IMG/VR virus record: IMGVR_UViG_3300019360_000147 | Coordinates: 1 to 64,000 of that record | DNA: 64,000 nucleotides | Reading direction: 5' to 3' (one strand) | Source: a virus | Shown here: piece after piece, positions 24,254-32,121 of the stretch | How the letters are laid out: each line of letters begins with the position of its first letter | Numbering within the stretch: the stretch's first letter is position 1 | Position numbers and translations under genes: made by a program | Notes under the pieces: model-generated | What the model was told of the DNA's origin: nothing | What the model saw: only the letters and a program-made list of their open reading frames with translations | Databases searched by the model: none

Positions 24254-24745
24254 ATGATCTACGTCGGCGTCGAGAACAGCCCGGTCAAGGTCCGTATTGC
24301 GACTCGGGCACCAGCCAGGACCCTCTCCGTGGATCCCGCCGATCTCGCCTGGGACTGTCAGCGGCATATCGAGTTCCTGCTGGATGCGGAGAGGCACCTG
24401 AAGGACGGGTGGAAGGAAGCGTGGATGATCCGGACTGCCTACGCGGGCTGGATGCTGCAAGCGGGGAGGACGCACGGGGCGGTGCTGGCCCGGTGTCGGC
24501 GATTCTTGGAGCGGGTGGCGGAGATCCGGTTGCATGGTTTGGATGGACCCTGGGCGGTGGTGACGGTGGACGGAATACGGCTGGACGGGTCGCATCGGGC
24601 GGCGATTGCGGTGGTGCTTGGAGAGGACGCGGTGCCTGTGGCCGAGGTGCCGTACCTGGATGACGACGCGCGGTGGCGTCGGGAAGCGGTGGCGTATCGG
24701 GCCAAGAGGATTCGGGACGGGAGTGCGGCGGGAGCGAACCCGTGA
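24254..24745 (+). CDS. Hypothetical protein with ParB-like DGxHR motif
   Basis: 163 residues. Contains VTVDGIRLDGSHRAAIAVVLGEDAVPVAEVPY, the same DGxHR-A-xxxG-xxxVPV arrangement as the protein at 19804. N-terminal IYVGVENSPVKVRIATRAP may be a beta domain. Coupled by GTGA to a helix-turn-helix gene, suggesting a DNA-related role. Confidence 0.6.
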   Translation: MIYVGVENSPVKVRIATRAPARTLSVDPADLAWDCQRHIEFLLDAERHLKDGWKEAWMIRTAYAGWMLQAGRTHGAVLARCRRFLERVAEIRLHGLDGPWAVVTVDGIRLDGSHRAAIAVVLGEDAVPVAEVPYLDDDARWRREAVAYRAKRIRDGSAAGANP

Positions 24746-24987
24746 CATCGGGCGTTGAGCACCTCCCGATGACGCTGAAGGAATTGGCCACGAAATTGGG
24801 GTGGTCGCAGCGGAGGGTGCAGTATTGGCGGGGATTGGGCCTGCCGTTCCATCGGATCGGCGAGCGGAGCATTATCTACTTTCTGGATGAGGTGACGACA
24901 TGGTTACGGACGATGCCGGGAGCCGTCCGATGCGATCCCCCCGGCCGACGGGGAAGCACCTCCCGGAGAAGCGGAAAGGGTTCATGA
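24742..24987 (+). CDS. Helix-turn-helix (MerR/excisionase-type) DNA-binding protein
   Basis: 81 residues from GTG 24742. MTLKELATKLGWSQRRVQYWRGLGLPFHRIG...IIYFLDEVTTWLR is a winged-helix excisionase pattern: an LSxxELAxxLGVSxxTVxxW helix-turn-helix, then a xGxxxxFxxxEVxxWL wing. It could be an excisionase or a small regulator of the phage control region. Confidence 0.78.
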   Translation: MTSGVEHLPMTLKELATKLGWSQRRVQYWRGLGLPFHRIGERSIIYFLDEVTTWLRTMPGAVRCDPPGRRGSTSRRSGKGS

Positions 24988-25241
24988 TCTACCTGCCGCC
25001 CAGCCTCCATGCCAAACTGAAACTGGAGGCAATCAAGCGGGCAGTCTCCATGTCGGAGGTGGCCTCGACGGCCGTGGCACAGCTCCTCGCCGACGATACG
25101 GCGGCAGGGGTGACGGTCATCGCCTCGACGCCGGAACCGTTCGTTGGGAGATTTGGCGGGGAGCACCACACGCCAAAAGCGGCGGACCCGGTGCCGGAAT
25201 CCCAGCCGGCAGCTGGGCCCGTGACCTACGAAGTCGAGTAG
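24900..25241 (+). CDS. Ribbon-helix-helix-like DNA-binding protein
   Basis: 113 residues from ATG 24900 (24930 also possible), overlapping the previous gene by 88 bp in another frame. KGFMIYLPPSLHAKLKLEAIKRAVSMSEVASTAVAQLLAD fits the ribbon-helix-helix fold of Arc/CopG repressors. An unstructured Pro-rich tail follows. Together with the upstream gene it makes a pair of likely regulators. Confidence 0.65.
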   Translation: MVTDDAGSRPMRSPRPTGKHLPEKRKGFMIYLPPSLHAKLKLEAIKRAVSMSEVASTAVAQLLADDTAAGVTVIASTPEPFVGRFGGEHHTPKAADPVPESQPAAGPVTYEVE

Positions 25242-25569
25242 GTTAGTACCCTCGGTGAATCTCGATGAGGATGCCGATGACGAGGATGGACAGGACAGTA
25301 GCGTAGATTTTTGGTCATTTTTGAGGGGCGAGTTACGGTCAAAAAGGGAAAAAGGCCCTCCCGGGAGGGCAGGAGGGCGGCTGGAGAGGGCCGGGGATCA
25401 GGCTGAGCCGGCTCGGGCGTCGGGGGCGAGGAGAAGAAGATCCGACAGAAGGTTGCGAAGCCGCTCGGTCACTGCGGGAGAAAAACATTCTGCTTTCGTG
25501 GTGGTGGAGTCCCGGAAGAGAAAGGCGTACCCGCCTTGGGGGAGAGAGGCTGCGCATCGGAGGGAAGGG
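25242..25569. other. Gap with possible leftward gene remnant
   Basis: No confident gene. On the minus strand, a frame ending at 25398 reads GGYAFLFRDSTTTKAECFSP...ERLRNLLSDLLLLAPDA, strongly protein-like and stopping 28 bases before the leftward terminator. It has no ATG/GTG/TTG start, so it may be a degraded gene. Confidence 0.35.
25334..25370 (-). terminator. Intrinsic terminator for leftward transcription
   Basis: Perfect 16-bp palindrome GCCCTCCCGGGAGGGC at 25355-25370. Read on the minus strand it is followed by CTTTTTCCCTTTTT, the form of a strong intrinsic terminator. On the plus strand no T run follows. It implies a leftward transcript entering from the region 25400-26500. Confidence 0.65.
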
Positions 25570-25725
25570 ATGGAGTCCCAAGAATTCCAGCCGGGGCGGC
25601 CGAGGGGCCTACCCCCCAGGGGGGTGGTCTTTCAGATTCCGACCAGTCGGCCGCGGCTCGGCCGGGCGATCGCCGCCCACATCATCCTGGGCCTGACTGG
25701 CGACCAGGACGGCGACCAGACTTAA
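25570..25725 (+). CDS. Hypothetical small protein
   Basis: 51 residues behind GGAGGGAAGGG. Begins MESQEFQPGRPRGLPPRGVVFQIPTSRPRLG and ends HIILGLTGDQDGDQT. Competes with a leftward frame (25609-25818) over the same DNA; neither is certain. Confidence 0.35.
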   Translation: MESQEFQPGRPRGLPPRGVVFQIPTSRPRLGRAIAAHIILGLTGDQDGDQT

Positions 25726-25826
25726 CGACCCCTCGTAACCTACTATCAACACACGGTCTCCATTACCGTGAATTCGACTGCCTGTCGAATACCACAGATT
25801 GTGCCTCGCGCTGTACATTTTTCAAA

Positions 25827-26066
25827 TCAGAAGGCCAGACTCACAATCCATCTGAGTTTCTGATTCGCCGGAGCTGCCGGCGGATTGAACCCGCACCAGT
25901 CGCACGACAGCACGATTCGACCCACCCCGCTCAACGCCGGTTCCGACGCTATCACCTGAGGCGTGCCGACCCCGTTCAACGCAGCCGCGCATGGCCGCAC
26001 ACTGGCACACACAACTACACCCGCTTCAACCTCTTTCAACGTGGACACCCTGGGGCTTACTTCCAC
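25827..26066 (-). CDS. Possible leftward small protein
   Basis: 79 residues with a GTG start at 26066. Contains an in-frame imperfect repeat, AALNGVGTPQVIAS and PALSGVGRIVLS, then CDWCGFNPP. Third positions are GC-rich on this strand and the leftward terminator at 25334 fits. Function unknown; the coding call is tentative. Confidence 0.4.
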   Translation of the reverse strand: MEVSPRVSTLKEVEAGVVVCASVRPCAAALNGVGTPQVIASEPALSGVGRIVLSCDWCGFNPPAAPANQKLRWIVSLAF

Positions 26067-26540
26067 CGGATACTCTTACTCTCTCAGACGTACTTCGAGT
26101 CACTACAATCAAATCGGGTACTGTGTGCTGTATCGAGTACTTGGGACTTCAATCCGTCTCCGAGTACTCTATCCGATAGGTCGTACACTATACGTCCTAC
26201 TACAGAGTACTTCGGACTCGGACGCTAACGCGCGCGCGAGGCTTGCCATTGGCAATGTCTGCGATCCGCGAGGGGGCGACGTATTGGTATACTTTACCGT
26301 ACAAGATTGCACAAATAACTGTGCAAAAGTATTGTCATGTATCCAAAAATATTGTGCACTGTGTTTTCGCTGGCTTGGCGGATCTCCTACAGACAAAGTG
26401 CATGATTTACAGGGCAAGAGACATGGAGCAAAATACTACACGATAGTAATATCAGCCCTTTACGCCCTCAGCACCAATATTGCGCCGACAACGGTGCACT
26501 AATGAACGCCGTAGAAACAGATGACTAAAGAGGGGAAACC
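26067..26540. promoter_or_regulatory. Operator-rich control region upstream of the 26541 gene set
   Basis: About 470 bp of lower GC without a convincing gene. Three GAGTACT-type sites at 26135, 26162 and 26205 carry the AGTACT palindrome or close variants. An exact inverted repeat TTGCACA-N6-TGTGCAA (26307-26326) overlaps a promoter-like TTGCAC-N17-TATTGT (26307-26335). Further GTGCAC/GTGCA motifs occur at about 26354 and 26490. The layout looks like a phage switch region. A frame at 25963-26502 has no coding character. Confidence 0.5.
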
Positions 26541-26867
26541 ATGAAAACCTATTGGAGCAGCTCGGTAGCAGTAAATGGGCAGGTAAAGTGCCCAACCAGG
26601 GATGTGGATCTACCAAGGGCGCTTGGTAAGTCCATCAAAAGTGCCATTTACTATCTGGCCATCTATCCCAATGCAAGCATTACCATTGAAGAGACGAGAG
26701 AGCAGTGCTCGCTGTGCTGGAATGCTGGCACGGTGAAGGCCGGCAAGAACGGCCTCCGCGGAGGCCGTTGCCCAGAATGCAAGGGCAAGGGCGCAACTGG
26801 GAGGGTTGGGTCCATCCCGGTCTGCCTATCAGACGATTCAAAGTTACAGATCATCCAGACGGCATAA
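26541..26867 (+). CDS. Small protein with DnaJ-type zinc finger
   Basis: 108 residues, start supported by AGAGGGGAAACC before ATG. CSLCWNAG...CPECKGKG resembles a half DnaJ zinc-finger (CxxCxGxG). The N-terminal part is mixed alpha/beta. First gene after the control region, so probably early-expressed. The DNA is less GC-rich than downstream genes. Confidence 0.7.
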   Translation: MKTYWSSSVAVNGQVKCPTRDVDLPRALGKSIKSAIYYLAIYPNASITIEETREQCSLCWNAGTVKAGKNGLRGGRCPECKGKGATGRVGSIPVCLSDDSKLQIIQTA

Positions 26868-26958
26868 CGTCCTAAACCCCAGTCTGTGTCCGGCGGCAGG
26901 ACAATAGAGAAGCGGCATATTGGGATGTGCCACGGACAGCAGAAGGAAGGGGGGAGCC

Positions 26959-27543
26959 ATGTACCGATTAAATACCTCCGAAAAACGATTAGCCGCTCGA
27001 TGGGTGCCGGAGGGCTATACGGTCAGCCTCGAATATCCGAGCGTGAATGCCGTCATTCATGCTGGCCAGACGCCCCGAGGGATCCTCGCGCTTGCCTATC
27101 GCGGGACCGCAAGTCGGCCTTCTTGGCACCTGTCGTTCCGGAGCCCTCAAGCATTCACGGATTACGCAGCCCAGTGGCTATCCAACCTTGAGGCGTGGCA
27201 CGCCCGCAAGGTGGCAGACCGAGCAGAGCGCAAGGTAGGCCACACTCTCAAGGTGGGAAATGTCCTAGTGAGTACCTGGGGATATGACCAGACCAATGTT
27301 GATTTTTACGAAGTCATCGCCGTGCGCGGCAAAGTCGTTGATCTGCAAGAGATCGGGCAACACGCTACTGCCCAACGTGGACCGGCTGGCGATCTTGTGA
27401 TCCCGATACGCGGAGGTCGAGGGAAAATCCTGAAAGGCAAAAGGCCCACGCCAGACAACTACATCCGGATTAACAGTTACTCACACGCCCATCCGTGGAA
27501 TGGGAAGCAGATGTATCAGACAGACCCAATGTTCGGACACTGA
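26959..27543 (+). CDS. Conserved phage/plasmid hypothetical protein
   Basis: 194 residues from ATG 26959 behind AAGGAAGGGGGG. Central ...VGNVLVSTWGYDQTNVDFYEVIAVRGKVVDLQEI is a block I recognise from uncharacterised proteins on plasmids and phages. C-terminus YIRINSYSHAHPWNGKQMYQTD. Function unknown, likely accessory. Confidence 0.75.
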   Translation: MYRLNTSEKRLAARWVPEGYTVSLEYPSVNAVIHAGQTPRGILALAYRGTASRPSWHLSFRSPQAFTDYAAQWLSNLEAWHARKVADRAERKVGHTLKVGNVLVSTWGYDQTNVDFYEVIAVRGKVVDLQEIGQHATAQRGPAGDLVIPIRGGRGKILKGKRPTPDNYIRINSYSHAHPWNGKQMYQTDPMFGH

Positions 27544-27633
27544 TGAGGCGCAGGGAATCATCTCCATCGGTTCCCAGGCCGGTTCCCGGGACGGGGCCTG
27601 GCGCCCGGAGCAGCCAGGGGACAGGATCGGCCA

Positions 27634-27681
27634 ATGAGCACCCCAGAGACTCCCGCCAGTATCACCATTACCCGGGACTAA
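27634..27681 (+). CDS. Possible 15-residue micro-gene
   Basis: MSTPETPASITITRD, ending 10 bases before the start of the next gene, within a 148-bp gap that otherwise shows nothing. It might couple translation. Weak support. Confidence 0.25.
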   Translation: MSTPETPASITITRD

Positions 27682-27691
27682 GGAGGGCACC

Positions 27692-28405
27692 ATGGCCAAA
27701 TACGACGTCGAGCATAGTTGCGGACACACCAGCGTGCAGCAGCTCTATGGCCCGGGCAAGGACCGCGAGAGCCGGATCGAGTGGCTGAGCGGGCGGCCCT
27801 GCGTGGATTGCTGGAAGGCCGCCAAGCGGGCCGAGGACGCGATCAAGCCCATCCGCGTTACCGCCGCTACCAACGGCCTGGACAAGGATGAGCAGGGCAA
27901 CATCCTGGCCGAGATCTATCTCACGGGCGGGACGGAGCCGCACAAGGACCGCATCAAGGCTTTGGGCTACTCGTGGGGCGAGGTGCGGGGAGGCGTGCTC
28001 AATTTCCTGTCCACAGCCTCCGCGCAGTGGGCGTGGATCAAGCGCCTGCCACTCCTCAGCTTGGGCGAGCGGGCGCCGGCGCTCCTCGCCGAGATCCGGG
28101 CCATCGACCCGCGAGCGGAGGGCCGGGTGGAGATCAATCTCTTGGACATCGAAATGGCCCGCAAGAGTTTGGCGGATCGCGAGGCACGGGTGGCGGCCAA
28201 CCCCAAGCCCGAGCGGCCGCCTTGGTACGCCACGCTGATGGCTGGCCCGGACGCGCGGTGGAATGGCAAGATCTACGGGAAGGAGCAGTACGGCTACCGG
28301 ATCTATATCAGCAACGTCGAGCATCGGATCACCAAGGATCAGGCAGCCGAGCTCACAGCCTACAACGAGGCCCGGCTGGCCCACAAGGCGGCCAAGACCG
28401 CCTGA
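27692..28405 (+). CDS. Conserved hypothetical accessory protein
   Basis: 237 residues; ribosome binding site AAGGAGGGC. N-terminal CGH...CVDCW suggests a zinc-binding segment recognising the protein's opening motif AKYDVEHSCGH. The centre (ALGYSWGEVRGGVLNFLS..WAWIKRL) and C-terminus (YGYRIYISNVEHRITKDQAAELTAYN) look like a compact domain. Seems typical of plasmid/phage accessory genes. Function unknown. Confidence 0.75.
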   Translation: MAKYDVEHSCGHTSVQQLYGPGKDRESRIEWLSGRPCVDCWKAAKRAEDAIKPIRVTAATNGLDKDEQGNILAEIYLTGGTEPHKDRIKALGYSWGEVRGGVLNFLSTASAQWAWIKRLPLLSLGERAPALLAEIRAIDPRAEGRVEINLLDIEMARKSLADREARVAANPKPERPPWYATLMAGPDARWNGKIYGKEQYGYRIYISNVEHRITKDQAAELTAYNEARLAHKAAKTA

Positions 28406-28417
28406 CAGGAGGACGCT

Positions 28418-28813
28418 ATGCAACCAATTGCGATAACCCGGGGGAAGGACATCCTCGCGCATCACACCACGGATTCTCCGCACTCGCATTATGGCCAGAC
28501 GGTCTGGCAGGTCGAGGACTCCGACCCGGCCCGGGGCCCGGCCATGTGGACCCAGGGCGAGCACGTGCAGCCCCTGACGATCCTCGGTGTGGTTGGCGGC
28601 TGGCTCATCGCCCGCCAACGCGACGGTCTCCTGTGTGGTATCCTGTGGAGCGATGGATCGTACTATGCCAACGTGATCGAGGCGCGCCGCACCCAGCGCC
28701 CCACCAAGCGGGCGACGCTGGCCACCCTGCGCTCTGCGCGCTACCAGGTGCGCGGGACCGTTGCCGCGGCCGCCTTTGACGCGGACAGCCCCTTGGGCTG
28801 TCTCCTCGCATGA
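28418..28813 (+). CDS. Hypothetical accessory protein
   Basis: 131 residues behind ACAGGAGGAC. Pattern of alternating beta strands (WQVEDSDPARGPAMWTQGEHVQPLTILGVVGGWLIARQRDG) ending CLLA. No known motif. Overlaps the next gene start by four bases. Confidence 0.7.
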   Translation: MQPIAITRGKDILAHHTTDSPHSHYGQTVWQVEDSDPARGPAMWTQGEHVQPLTILGVVGGWLIARQRDGLLCGILWSDGSYYANVIEARRTQRPTKRATLATLRSARYQVRGTVAAAAFDADSPLGCLLA

Positions 28814-29133
28814 CGCCCCGCCTTGTCCGCACAGACTTCGCCGTGAGCGGGCGCTGTGCTCGCTACTGGCTCCGCAGCGCCGCCGGCTCCGAGGCCGCCA
28901 TAGCCGTGGCGGAGGATGGCACCGTGGCCGGGCTGGATTTAGCGGCCGCCATACGAGACACAGGCTATGGCCCTTGGACCGTGATTCGCCGCGACGGTCA
29001 GGCCGTCCGGTATCTCGGTGTTATTGACCGCAGCGTCATCAGCCAGTCGGGGGCACGGCTCTGCGACCTGGACCGACCGCACGGGATGCGGTTTCAACTG
29101 CTGGGCCAGGTCGTGCCAACCAGGGAGGCGTGA
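28810..29133 (+). CDS. Hypothetical accessory protein
   Basis: 107 residues, ATGA overlap upstream, two bases before the integrase GTG. Beta-rich, with AVSGRCARYWLRSAAGSEAAIAVAEDG. May influence integration by position only. Confidence 0.65.
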   Translation: MTPRLVRTDFAVSGRCARYWLRSAAGSEAAIAVAEDGTVAGLDLAAAIRDTGYGPWTVIRRDGQAVRYLGVIDRSVISQSGARLCDLDRPHGMRFQLLGQVVPTREA

Positions 29134-29134
29134 C

Positions 29135-30172
29135 GTGAGGGGCGTCTTTCAGAAGGCCGGGAAGGGCGGGACCTGGTGGATTCGCTGGACCTGCCCCAAG
29201 GGACATCGGCACGAGGAAAAGGTCGGGCCGAAGGCTGCCGCAGTTCGCCTGGTCGAACGGCGCCGAGTGGCCGCGAAGCTCGACGCGTTCTGTCTGACCG
29301 AGCACCGGACTCGTGACGTTCCCCCCCTCTTCGGCGCGGCGACCAGGGACTACCTCGCCTGGGCAGCCCGGGACCGCCCCCGCTCCGTCCGATTCCGCCA
29401 GTCTGTCCTGGCCGCTGTCCTGCCAGTATTGGGCCCGCGCTCCGTCCCGGACATCACCGCACCCATGATCGAGCACTATCTGGCCGCCCGGCAGCACGCA
29501 GGGGCCACAGGCGCCACGACCAACCGGGATCGGGCGGTCCTCTCCCACCTCTTCGGCCAGCTCGTAGCCAAGGGCATCCTCCGAACGAACCCCGTCGCCC
29601 GCGTCCCGCGCCGACGAGAAGCACCCGAGGAACCCCGGCCCCTGACTCATGACGCAGAGGCCAGGCTGCTCATGGCCCTGGACCCCCTCGAGACGTCCAT
29701 CGCCCAACTGGCCCTCAACACCGGACTCAGGCTGGGAGAGATCACGGCCCAGGCCTGGCGGGACGTGGACTGGGAGGCCAGGGCACTGACCGTCACGGCC
29801 CCCAAAAGCGGCCAGCGGGAGGTGATTCACCTCAATCGCGTGTCCTGGGACCTCCTCGCCCGTCTCCCAAAGGACGGTTCGACGCTGTTTCCAACACTGC
29901 GGGCCGACTTCTCCCGGGTGTTTGCCCGAAAGGCCCGGTCAGTCAACCTTGACGTGACGTTCCACTGCCTGCGGGATACGTTCATCTCCAGACTGGCCCC
30001 GCATGTCTCGGGGCCAGTGCTGATGCAACTGGCGAGGCACCGGGATTTCCGGACGACGAGACGGTATTTGAAGGTGGATGGTCAGCACTTACGGGAGGCC
30101 ATCGAAAAACTTGTGGAGGCAGACTATGATGGATCAAACGCTGGCCGACTTGTGCCGACCCGACTGGACTGA
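29135..30172 (+). CDS. int: Tyrosine recombinase / phage integrase
   Basis: 345 residues from GTG 29135. N-terminal Arm-type and core-binding regions (residues 1-150), then a catalytic domain with the Arg of TGLRLGE (about 198), HCLRD (HxxR about 277), His of LARHRDF (about 301) and Tyr of TTRRYLK (about 310). All catalytic positions are present. It should insert the phage at an attachment site, and attP may lie just downstream. This makes the phage temperate. Confidence 0.93.
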   Translation: MRGVFQKAGKGGTWWIRWTCPKGHRHEEKVGPKAAAVRLVERRRVAAKLDAFCLTEHRTRDVPPLFGAATRDYLAWAARDRPRSVRFRQSVLAAVLPVLGPRSVPDITAPMIEHYLAARQHAGATGATTNRDRAVLSHLFGQLVAKGILRTNPVARVPRRREAPEEPRPLTHDAEARLLMALDPLETSIAQLALNTGLRLGEITAQAWRDVDWEARALTVTAPKSGQREVIHLNRVSWDLLARLPKDGSTLFPTLRADFSRVFARKARSVNLDVTFHCLRDTFISRLAPHVSGPVLMQLARHRDFRTTRRYLKVDGQHLREAIEKLVEADYDGSNAGRLVPTRLD

Positions 30173-30466
30173 GACGGAGGAATCTTCGGGGCGAGAAGGA
30201 GGACGATGATGAGCATGCAGCCAGCGCAGGTTGCAGAATCTCCATCCGCATTCGGATCCACTTCCCATCCTCCCGAGCACCAGATCCGCCTGCCCCCGTG
30301 GGCCAGAGATCAGGCGAACGCCGCCTTCCGGTCTCAGGATGGTGCGGTGCACGAGCAGGCTGGTGAGATCCCGGAAGGCATCGGCGGCGGCCGAACCGCC
30401 AGCCTTGTAGGCCTCCGTGAGCCTACGGGCTTCCGCAAGGAGGGCGTCGCGTTCAGGCAGGGACAA
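30134..30466 (-). CDS. Leftward small protein, second gene of a divergent unit
   Basis: About 110 residues from TTG 30466. SLPERDALLAEARRLTEAYKAGGSAAADAFRDLTSLLVHRTILR is convincingly protein-like; the C-terminal part after about 65 residues is less so and overlaps the end of the integrase gene by 39 bp. Its start overlaps the stop of the preceding leftward gene. Possibly a lysogeny-associated gene. Confidence 0.5.
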   Translation of the reverse strand: MSLPERDALLAEARRLTEAYKAGGSAAADAFRDLTSLLVHRTILRPEGGVRLISGPRGQADLVLGRMGSGSECGWRFCNLRWLHAHHRPPSRPEDSSVSVQSGRHKSASV

Positions 30467-30659
30467 AGAGCGGATCGCTCTCGGCGAGCAGGCTGGCGAG
30501 CGCGAGGAGATCCGCGACCGCACCGGGGTCTTCCAGGCGCCCCGAGCGGTAGGCCTGGACCAGGTCGCGGGCGGAGATATGCAGTCGGCGCTGTGCGCCC
30601 CGCTCAAGGCGCCGCGCAATGTCATCCCGGGTCAACTGGAGGATGCCGTTCTCTTCCAT
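30453..30659 (-). CDS. Leftward small protein, first gene of a divergent unit
   Basis: 68 residues from ATG 30659: ENGILQLTRDDIARRLERGAQRRLHISARDLVQAYRSGRLEDPGAVADLLALASLLAESDP, an all-helical domain. A GTG at 30764 would place the start inside the promoter, so 30659 is preferred. It is one of the few minus-strand genes and lies next to int, the usual position of immunity functions. Confidence 0.55.
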   Translation of the reverse strand: MEENGILQLTRDDIARRLERGAQRRLHISARDLVQAYRSGRLEDPGAVADLLALASLLAESDPLFVPA

Positions 30660-30742
30660 GGCTGGAACCCACTTCGGGGAGGGGACGCACCCCTCACGCC
30701 ATACCACCCCCCCATTCGGAAATTGGGGGATTTCTAGGGGGA

Positions 30743-30772
30743 ACGATAGAACCCCAGGCTTCACGGTGTCAA
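30743..30772 (-). promoter_or_regulatory. Sigma70-like promoter for the leftward unit
   Basis: Minus-strand TTGACA at 30772-30767 and TATCGT at 30748-30743, spaced 18 bases. The -35 is perfect and the -10 matches four of six. Transcription would begin near 30736 and read the gene at 30659. Confidence 0.55.
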
Positions 30773-31057
30773 GGGATTTCTCTCAATAGAACCCTCTCCC
30801 CGGCCTAGCGCGACGGCGCGAAAAGCGGTTCCCACACCGCTTGGGACTCCCACTGCCTGAAATTCCTGCACGAAACGTCACCAATCTGCGCCTCACCGGT
30901 CTCCAGTGTCCGAAATTGCATCACAGTGTCTGAAATGACATGACCGATTCCAACACACCCGCTTGACATCTGCCTACGGATTGAGCAAGGTGCGCCCGTG
31001 TGGAGTCCTGTCTGTCCTGACCCGCAACGGGTGGGGGATGTGACGTAGGAGAGCCCT
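30773..31057. promoter_or_regulatory. Divergent intergenic region with tandem operator-like repeats
   Basis: Between the leftward unit and the rightward late genes. Two 18-20 bp direct repeats, CAGTGTCCGAAATTGCAT (30904) and CAGTGTCTGAAATGACAT (30924), are spaced exactly 20 bp, as expected of a cooperative operator. A plus-strand TTGACA occurs at 30963 but no good -10 follows. No gene is seen. An attP core could lie anywhere from 30172 to here. Confidence 0.45.
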
Positions 31058-31375
31058 ATGCCGTATGAAATCCTGATCGGGCACCCGCTGATCCTGGTCG
31101 CGAAGGGGAGCCTCACCGTGGGGAACGCCGCCATCGGCATTCCTGCCAGCGACCTCGACAAAGCCATGGGCGGGGATATGGAAGTGCTGCTCGGGGTGGA
31201 GACGGATCAGGTCCGGCTGAGTCCGGATGGGGTGGCGGCCACGACGACCGACATGTTGTTCGATGTCGGGGATAAGCTCCGTCTGGCCGGGCCAACGCTC
31301 TGTCGACAGATGACCATGATTCGGGTCACCGGGAACGCCACCGTCCGCTACTGGGTGTTTGGGAAGGCGATCTGA
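31058..31375 (+). CDS. Hypothetical small virion or accessory protein
   Basis: 105 residues, beta-rich (ILIGHPLILVAKGSLTVGNAAIGIPASDL...MTMIRVTGNATVRYWVFG). Resembles small surface beta domains found beside phage packaging genes. First gene of the rightward late block; its stop overlaps the next start. Confidence 0.7.
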   Translation: MPYEILIGHPLILVAKGSLTVGNAAIGIPASDLDKAMGGDMEVLLGVETDQVRLSPDGVAATTTDMLFDVGDKLRLAGPTLCRQMTMIRVTGNATVRYWVFGKAI

Positions 31376-31506
31376 TGCAGAGTGACTTACGTCGCCGGTC
31401 CTGGATCGGGAGACTGCTCGACATCCCACGACTGTTCTGGACTCATCGGAAGCTGGGTCTGCCGGTGGGTCCGGCAATTCGGCTTGCCCTGCAAATCCTT
31501 CGATAG
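31375..31506 (+). CDS. Small basic phage protein
   Basis: 43 residues, TGATG overlap with the previous gene. Ends HRKLGLPVGPAIRLALQIL, an amphipathic LGLxxxxAxRLA helix that recurs in small phage proteins near terminase genes. Function unknown. Confidence 0.5.
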   Translation: MQSDLRRRSWIGRLLDIPRLFWTHRKLGLPVGPAIRLALQILR

Positions 31507-31518
31507 GGAGGGTTCCAC

Positions 31519-32121
31519 GTGAAACCGGTGCGGGCGTGGCACGTCGTGGGACTGCTGGCGGTCGCGTTCCTGGCGGGCCTGGGGGCGCGGGAGGTGGCCT
31601 CGCAGGTGTCGGTGGCGGCCTCCAGGCTGATCCTAGCCTACGTGCGGATCACGGGCGGCTCGGCCCTGTTGGCGCAGGAGGGGCTGTTCCTGCCGGCGGC
31701 CGGGCGGCTCGGGTTCGCCGTTGGGGGCACGAGCCAGTGGGAGATCGACCAGAGCGGCGACCTCGTGACCACGGCCGATAACACCGAGAATATCGGGAAC
31801 ATCGCGGGGCTGCGTCCGGCGAACGCGTACTTCGGGACCGCGGTGGCGGTCGGGAATGACCCGGCCAGCGCAGGAAGTTTCCGAATTGCCAGCGGGGGCA
31901 GTCTCCAGGCCCGGAACGGGACTGGCTCCGGCAACATCGTTTTGCTCCAGACGGACCTCGCCGACACCCTCATCATTGGCAGCGGCTCGCAGCTCACCAT
32001 CAGCGTGGCCAGCGCCAGTCCGCCCGTCGAGACCGGCATACGACTCCTCTGCGTCAGCGCGACCACGGGAAAAATTTTCTTTGGCCGCACCTTCAGCGCC
32101 GTGGGCGGGTGCGGGTCATGA
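31519..32121 (+). CDS. Exported beta-rich protein (fiber or surface decoration)
   Basis: 200 residues. N-terminal signal or anchor segment VGLLAVAFLAGLGAREVASQ, then repeats of the kind seen in tail-fiber and trimeric surface proteins (GRLGFAVGGTSQWEIDQSGDLVTTADNTENIGN, GLRPANAYFGTAVAVGND). Two cysteines near the C-terminus. Similar repeated content appears in the protein at 57479. Confidence 0.65.
   Translation: MKPVRAWHVVGLLAVAFLAGLGAREVASQVSVAASRLILAYVRITGGSALLAQEGLFLPAAGRLGFAVGGTSQWEIDQSGDLVTTADNTENIGNIAGLRPANAYFGTAVAVGNDPASAGSFRIASGGSLQARNGTGSGNIVLLQTDLADTLIIGSGSQLTISVASASPPVETGIRLLCVSATTGKIFFGRTFSAVGGCGS

Noticed and set aside
25860-25930. A tRNA-like GGTTCAATCC segment on the minus strand
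   Set aside because: The T-arm does not pair and no acceptor, D or anticodon stems could be drawn.
25963-26502. 179-codon plus-strand frame across the control region
   Set aside because: Composition and lack of ribosome site suggest non-coding; contains the operator-like repeats.
29817-29828. 12-base match between spacer 4 (reverse complement) and the integrase gene
   Set aside because: Too short for a real protospacer in 64 kb of GC-rich DNA.
30206-30808. 200-codon plus-strand frame opposite the leftward genes
   Set aside because: Arg/Gly/Pro-rich shadow of the protein-like minus-strand frames.
30963-30991. Plus-strand promoter at TTGACA 30963
   Set aside because: No acceptable -10 hexamer at 16-18 bases spacing.
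31795-31805. 11-base match to spacer 6 (reverse complement)
   Set aside because: Too short and diverges at once.
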